Made by a program: the position numbers and the translations under genes. This document shows positions 31,802 through 36,940 of a stretch of DNA of 36,940 nt, piece after piece. Positions within the stretch are counted from its first letter, which is position 1; each line of letters begins with the position of its first letter. The stretch is taken from NCBI RefSeq assembly GCF_003205875.1, contig NZ_PUBZ01000119.1, forward strand, positions 1 through 36,940, written 5' to 3'. The DNA is from Herpetosiphon llansteffanensis (GTDB lineage: Bacteria; Chloroflexota; Chloroflexia; Chloroflexales; Herpetosiphonaceae). The notes under the pieces were generated by a model. That model was not told the DNA's origin and made no database searches. It saw nothing but the letters and a program-made list of their open reading frames with translations.

Positions 31802-32443
31802 ATGCGCTTAAGCCAATTAACGATTGGAATAATGCTTGGATGTTCGCTTGTGGCCTGTGGCGGTAATCAGGCTCCATCCCCAACGAATGCGCCAATTCCG
31901 ACGGCTACCGTTGCTCCAACCGAGCAGCTCGTTGAGGTGACGGTGACCTACCTTGATGACGCTGAGCTAGATACGGCCTTTAGTTTTGGTACGGCAAACG
32001 ACCCGATCGTCAAGGGTGAAATGCTGATGATGGCCAGCACAGATCGTTCGTTTGCTTTTGAAGTTGTCGATTTCGAGCGGGGTGCGCAAGCCTTGACAAC
32101 CATTACAACGCTTGATCCAACTTACGCTGGGCCGCCTGCTGGCTATGAAGTAGGCTTAGTTCGGGCCAAGATAACTCATGGCAGAACCCATCCTGAACCT
32201 GTAGTGCTTGATGGCGCACAAATCTCGCTTTTGGTTTTCTCGAATGCTGAATATCGCTCAGTGAAGGATATGCAAGGCTTGCCATGCTGTTTCGAGCCAC
32301 GTTTTGATACGCCGGTTGCCAAGGGCGAGATGCTGGAAGTCTATTTTCCAATCTTGGTTGCGCTTGATGATCCAAACCCGCTGTTGGTAATCAATCGTGA
32401 CAACGCTGATAATGCAGATGCTGAGCATTTTGCCCTGCAATAA
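31802..32443 (+). CDS. lipoprotein of unknown function
   Basis: The 213-residue protein has a signal peptide and lipobox LVAC (C19), then a short Pro/Thr linker and a beta-rich domain of about 160 residues with GYEVGLVRAKITHGRT and KGEMLEVYFPILVALDDPNPLLVI, and a Cys pair in GLPCCFEP. The pattern recalls extracellular immunoglobulin-like lipoproteins (DUF4352-type), but the match is loose. AAGGAG lies upstream of the ATG. It is divergent from the CapA-like gene, with 132 bases between the starts. Confidence 0.75.
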   Translation: MRLSQLTIGIMLGCSLVACGGNQAPSPTNAPIPTATVAPTEQLVEVTVTYLDDAELDTAFSFGTANDPIVKGEMLMMASTDRSFAFEVVDFERGAQALTTITTLDPTYAGPPAGYEVGLVRAKITHGRTHPEPVVLDGAQISLLVFSNAEYRSVKDMQGLPCCFEPRFDTPVAKGEMLEVYFPILVALDDPNPLLVINRDNADNADAEHFALQ

Positions 32444-32524
32444 GTGCTGAGGGTACGAATCTATTAGGAACGATTGTTGCTACAGCAGTGGTATGAATCC
32501 TGATTTGCTGCATAGGAGCATAGA

Positions 32525-32827
32525 ATGTTAGGCAAAATGCATGTGTTTACCGAGACAAGTGTCCGCTCACTGCCGATTACTGAGCAGAGTTTGACGAGTA
32601 CTTCCAGTCGACCCAGCACAGCAGCGATCAATCTATCGTTGGAAGAACTCCTAAAATCGTTGATTGAGCTGAATATGACTGAACTTCAGGCAAGTTTGCG
32701 CCAAGAATTTGTGGCGGGCTATACAATTGTTTCGATTCACCATAATCATGCCATGAGCGTGCTTGAAGGCCATGTCGCAATGTCGCTGATTACAACCATG
32801 ACCGTTGCTGATCATAAACCAGAATGA
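32525..32827 (+). CDS. unknown 100-residue protein
   Basis: AGGAG lies six bases before the ATG. The Ser/Thr-rich first 35 residues are followed by a helical stretch (LSLEELLKSLIELNMTELQASLRQEF) and a hydrophobic segment (VAMSLITTMTVA) near the end. There is no signal peptide and no recognised family. The stop at 32827 is followed within a few bases by an extended -10-like sequence. Confidence 0.5.
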   Translation: MLGKMHVFTETSVRSLPITEQSLTSTSSRPSTAAINLSLEELLKSLIELNMTELQASLRQEFVAGYTIVSIHHNHAMSVLEGHVAMSLITTMTVADHKPE

Positions 32828-32901
32828 TGGTATAATGCAACCAAACCTTCTCCTCTCTCTTCTCTCCCACAAGCGACCCCCAGCGGGTCGTTTGTGGTTT
32901 T
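32828..32901 (+). ncRNA. possible small RNA, promoter plus terminator
   Basis: TGG-TATAAT (32828-32836) is a perfect extended -10. About 30 bases later a 13-bp stem (32867-32879 with 32885-32897) is followed by TTTT (32898-32901). A start near 32843 would give an RNA of about 60 bases, with a pyrimidine-rich 5' half (CTTCTCCTCTCTCTTCTCTC) and a hairpin. The hairpin may alternatively be only the terminator of the preceding gene. Confidence 0.4.
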
Positions 32902-32963
32902 AGGGCCTATGTAGGGGCACAAATGTGTTTGCGAGCCGCGCGATCGCATTGGAATGGGCTAAA

Positions 32964-33080
32964 ACACGATTTTAGGCTGATTTTTATGGGCAAAAAACGA
33001 GCAGAAATGAGTGTTTTTAAGCGGACCGCGCAAAGCACACGATTTAGGGCCTTGCAAAGCCATGAAAACTGGGGTATATT
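32964..33080 (+). promoter_or_regulatory. CRISPR leader with candidate promoter
   Basis: The leader lies between the hairpin at 32897 and the first repeat at 33078. ACACGATTTTAGGC (32964-32977) and ACACGATTTAGGGC (33037-33050) are near-direct repeats of 14 bases. TTGCAA (33052-33057) and TATATT (33075-33080) are 17 bases apart, with the last three bases of the -10 being the start of repeat 1, so a transcript would begin inside repeat 1. The leader side is set by the degenerate repeat at the other end. Confidence 0.45.
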
Positions 33081-36000
33081 CGAATAACCCAAATCCTCGT
33101 GAGGGGATTAAAACCGCGCTGCGCTTGCTCAGCTAAGGCCCGCTTAATTGCCATTCGAATAACCCAAATCCTCGTGAGGGGATTAAAACCGGAAGCCCAT
33201 GTGCAAGCCCTTCGTGATCGGCTTTGTTTAATTCGAATAACCCAAATCCTCGTGAGGGGATTAAAACAAAAGCCATTTTGACCGCTGAACAAGCCCGCTT
33301 GAATGGCATTCGAATAACCCAAATCCTCGTGAGGGGATTAAAACATGACGGTTAACTACAAGCCGATTCAAGGGTATACAGGATTCGAATAACCCAAATC
33401 CTCGTGAGGGGATTAAAACCCATTTGATAACTCATCGCGCAGCATCTTCAATTGTCGATTCGAATAACCCAAATCCTCGTGAGGGGATTAAAACTTATTG
33501 AGTAGCGAAGCATTTAATACTCAAGCTAATTCGAATAACCCAAATCCTCGTGAGGGGATTAAAACCAAGCAGGCGCGGCAAGCCCAACCGCACTAAGTTA
33601 TACCATTCGAATAACCCAAATCCTCGTGAGGGGATTAAAACACAAAGATTGAATCTGAAGCTAAAACGTATTATGAATCATTCGAATAACCCAAATCCTC
33701 GTGAGGGGATTAAAACCTTACTTGATTACGACAAATGTACACAAGCAGTTTTTTCATTGCATTCGAATAACCCAAATCCTCGTGAGGGGATTAAAACCGT
33801 GCCTGCAACCCGCTGGATAAGACACTGCTGCATCTGCATTCGAATAACCCAAATCCTCGTGAGGGGATTAAAACGGGGTAGACCAAGCCGCCAGCCAATA
33901 AGAGGCCAAACAATTCGAATAACCCAAATCCTCGTGAGGGGATTAAAACGTTAAGCATGCAATGATTGATCGGTGTGTTGAATTAATATATTCGAATAAC
34001 CCAAATCCTCGTGAGGGGATTAAAACTAATTGAAGCTCGATCTTACGCTCGGCTTTAAATTCCATTCGAATAACCCAAATCCTCGTGAGGGGATTAAAAC
34101 GTATGTCATGGTTGCTCGTATGCTAAATACAATAATATTCGAATAACCCAAATCCTCGTGAGGGGATTAAAACTCAGACAAGCCTGTTAATGCTAGTCCA
34201 TGATCAATTCGAATAACCCAAATCCTCGTGAGGGGATTAAAACTTAACACGATTGACCTATCCGATAAAGCGCGTAGACTATTAAATTCGAATAACCCAA
34301 ATCCTCGTGAGGGGATTAAAACTTCACTCTTGAGGAAACCCATCGCCATGGCTTGCTCTATTCGAATAACCCAAATCCTCGTGAGGGGATTAAAACATTA
34401 ATGAATTTCGTATGAGAACCGATGCGTTGATTGAATATTCGAATAACCCAAATCCTCGTGAGGGGATTAAAACGTATTTCAACCATTAAACATTCAGCAC
34501 GATTCGCCTTACATTCGAATAACCCAAATCCTCGTGAGGGGATTAAAACATATCTTCAAATGGTAATTGCTTGTTATATTCACAATCAATTCGAATAACC
34601 CAAATCCTCGTGAGGGGATTAAAACATACGAGCTTGAGAACGCATTAGCACCATGCTACAAGATTCGAATAACCCAAATCCTCGTGAGGGGATTAAAACC
34701 CTTTTGATTCTGGTATTGGATATATCGCATGACATGCAAATTCGAATAACCCAAATCCTCGTGAGGGGATTAAAACTTAACACGATTGACCTATCCGATA
34801 AAGCGCGTAGACTATTAAATTCGAATAACCCAAATCCTCGTGAGGGGATTAAAACTTCACTCTTGAGGAAACCCATCGCCATGGCTTGCTCTATTCGAAT
34901 AACCCAAATCCTCGTGAGGGGATTAAAACATTAATGAATTTCGTATGAGAACCGATGCGTTGATTGAATATTCGAATAACCCAAATCCTCGTGAGGGGAT
35001 TAAAACGTATTTCAACCATTAAACATTCAGCACGATTCGCCTTACATTCGAATAACCCAAATCCTCGTGAGGGGATTAAAACATATCTTCAAATGGTAAT
35101 TGCTTGTTATATTCACAATCAATTCGAATAACCCAAATCCTCGTGAGGGGATTAAAACATACGAGCTTGAGAACGCATTAGCACCATGCTACAAGATTCG
35201 AATAACCCAAATCCTCGTGAGGGGATTAAAACCCTTTTGATTCTGGTATTGGATATATCGCATGACATGCAAATTCGAATAACCCAAATCCTCGTGAGGG
35301 GATTAAAACGTATCAAAAGATTTATACGGTCATCCGTGGTGCGAATCCATTCGAATAACCCAAATCCTCGTGAGGGGATTAAAACTGTCCGCAGGATCAA
35401 TCGACACACCGATTAACTCTGTATATTCGAATAACCCAAATCCTCGTGAGGGGATTAAAACTCAAGCTCGCTGTTGAACGTCTCACGCGCCGTCCACGTA
35501 TATTCGAATAACCCAAATCCTCGTGAGGGGATTAAAACCCATTTATTCGCTGGCTACGAATTGCTTGGCGTGCAAGACATTCGAATAACCCAAATCCTCG
35601 TGAGGGGATTAAAACATCTCAGCTCGCCTTCACGCACATACAGTTTGAGATGCATTCGAATAACCCAAATCCTCGTGAGGGGATTAAAACAAACAACGAG
35701 AGGTCACTATTACGGCCTCTCCCTATGCCATTCGAATAACCCAAATCCTCGTGAGGGGATTAAAACTGCCACTGGTAGTATTCCAGCCCCAACTACCTGA
35801 TTCGGTCATTCGAATAACCCAAATCCTCGTGAGGGGATTAAAACTTGCTACCGCGCTCACACCAGCTTTGATAGCATCTGCATTCGAATAACCCAAATCC
35901 TCGTGAGGGGATTAAAACCAAGCACCGCCTCGGCGCTCTGCAATCGTTTGAGGCAAATTCGAATAACCCAAATCCTCGTGAGGGGATTAAAACCCGTTCA

Positions 36001-36816
36001 CCTAAAGCGTGGGCAACTTTCATGCCCATAGATTCGAATAACCCAAATCCTCGTGAGGGGATTAAAACTCCATATCTTACTCCGATTCATCGATGCCAGC
36101 AATTGATTCGAATAACCCAAATCCTCGTGAGGGGATTAAAACTTCATACGTGAATGTTTCCACTGATTTATACCTCAAAAATAATTCGAATAACCCAAAT
36201 CCTCGTGAGGGGATTAAAACTCAACAGGCGCAGCCCATGAGCCAAACGTATCATTTAATTCGAATAACCCAAATCCTCGTGAGGGGATTAAAACATAAAA
36301 ACAGGCCATGTCATAACGACAAAGCCTATTATATTCGAATAACCCAAATCCTCGTGAGGGGATTAAAACTCAAATCCTCACGCCATGCCAGTAAGCGGCG
36401 TTTCAAGTGTATTCGAATAACCCAAATCCTCGTGAGGGGATTAAAACCGCCCAACGAGGTCTTTGACCAAATGCAAGGCTATGTGGATTCGAATAACCCA
36501 AATCCTCGTGAGGGGATTAAAACATTTACTCTCATTTTTCAGTTGTTAAGGTGCTGGTAGTGCCATTCGAATAACCCAAATCCTCGTGAGGGGATTAAAA
36601 CTCATCTTTGCCTTCATCAGCTAATGCCGCTTGAAGTTCAATTCGAATAACCCAAATCCTCGTGAGGGGATTAAAACGAATAAAAACGGGTCGCGTGTGC
36701 TGTGAACAATCAGCATTCGAATAACCCAAATCCTCGTGAGGGGATTAAAACGTATAGGAGTTGAGATGATTGATTTGCAAACGTATAAGATTCGAATAAC
36801 CCAAATCCTCGTGAGG
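33078..36816 (+). CRISPR. CRISPR array, 49 complete repeats plus one truncated
   Basis: The 37-bp repeat begins ATTCGAATAACCCAAATC and ends GTGAGGGGATTAAAAC; I read it as identical in all 49 complete copies. The last copy at 36790-36816 keeps only 27 bases. The 49 spacers are 33 to 44 bases long, mostly 37-41. The repeat end ATTAAAAC resembles the 8-base crRNA handle ATTGAAAC of type I and III systems, giving plus-strand transcription, which agrees with the degenerate end being at the right. Spacers 16-22 recur as 23-29, leaving 42 distinct. No cas gene is in the window, so the type cannot be set. Confidence 0.97.
34244..35309 (+). repeat. exact tandem duplication of seven spacer-repeat units
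   Basis: 34244-34776 and 34777-35309 are each 533 bases and read identical, starting with the spacer TTAACACGATTGACC and ending with a repeat. The seven spacers have the same lengths in the same order (42, 37, 40, 39, 39, 37, 40). No base change was seen. Confidence 0.93.
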
Positions 36817-36884
36817 AGGGCTGGACGAATTCCTGAGAGGTTTTGACGGGATTTTTCGCTGATCCGCGCCGCCGCTGACCAATC

Positions 36885-36908
36885 ACCACGCTGGTGCGTG
36901 GTTTTTTT
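36885..36908 (+). terminator. terminator downstream of the CRISPR array
   Basis: ACCACGC (36885-36891) pairs with GCGTGGT (36896-36902) around a 4-base loop and runs into seven T (36902-36908). It lies 69 bases beyond the truncated last repeat on the same strand, so it probably ends the pre-crRNA. Confidence 0.7.
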
Positions 36909-36940
36909 GTGAGCAGACCCGCCTCACCGCCCGTTGTGCT

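Noticed and set aside
33099-36560. Several open frames on both strands across the CRISPR array containing the repeated peptides NSNNPNPREGIK or RITQILVRGLK
   Set aside because: They are translations of the 37-bp repeat, which has no stop in those frames; they are not genes.
33078-36816. tRNA-like TTCGAAT motif repeated through the array
   Set aside because: The motif is part of the CRISPR repeat and is not flanked by tRNA arms.

Overview
The window looks like chromosomal DNA of a filamentous, gliding Chloroflexota bacterium, most like Herpetosiphon. This is inferred from GC content near 50%, secreted and lipo-proteins with Thr/Pro-rich linkers, wall-degrading enzymes, dispersed GC-rich palindromes and a large CRISPR array; no marker gene such as rRNA is present to prove it. 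Starts were chosen by Shine-Dalgarno position and often lie inside the longest open frame.

Layout. 1-6.6 kb: tail of an unknown gene, a pentapeptide-repeat protein, a ring-cleaving dioxygenase/FAD monooxygenase pair reading away from each other (aromatic or quinone chemistry), a coupled three-gene ABC exporter-like operon, a small secreted Cys protein and a tiny LuxR-type regulator. 6.7-15.7 kb: a complete nitrate assimilation locus on the minus strand. A 116-aa unknown protein, an AraC-type regulator, ferredoxin-nitrite reductase, assimilatory nitrate reductase and uroporphyrinogen-III synthase (siroheme supply for NirA) form one tightly overlapped unit; nrtA, nrtB and the ATPase gene form a second unit downstream. 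15.7-16.6 kb: non-coding DNA with tandem operator-like repeats, a chain of hairpins, a DevR-like dyad and a terminator-like hairpin in the leader of a large secreted beta-helix protein (16.6-19.2 kb).

19.2-25.7 kb: a tandem GC-rich palindromic repeat, then prfB with its programmed +1 frameshift, a membrane-anchored gluzincin peptidase, an AhpD-like protein, a 3-hydroxyisobutyrate-dehydrogenase-family enzyme, and a PAS histidine kinase with a single-domain response regulator. 25.6-32.8 kb: a lysozyme-like lipoprotein, a nested inverted-repeat element, serC, a UbiA-type prenyltransferase, a leaderless amidase/glucosaminidase-like wall hydrolase, a CapA-like lipoprotein, another lipoprotein and a 100-aa unknown protein.

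32.8-36.9 kb: a possible small RNA, a short leader, and a CRISPR array of 49 complete 37-nt repeats plus one truncated repeat, closed by a strong terminator. A block of seven repeat-spacer units is tandemly duplicated inside the array (533 bp twice, identical as read). No cas genes are in the window. No tRNA or rRNA gene was seen.
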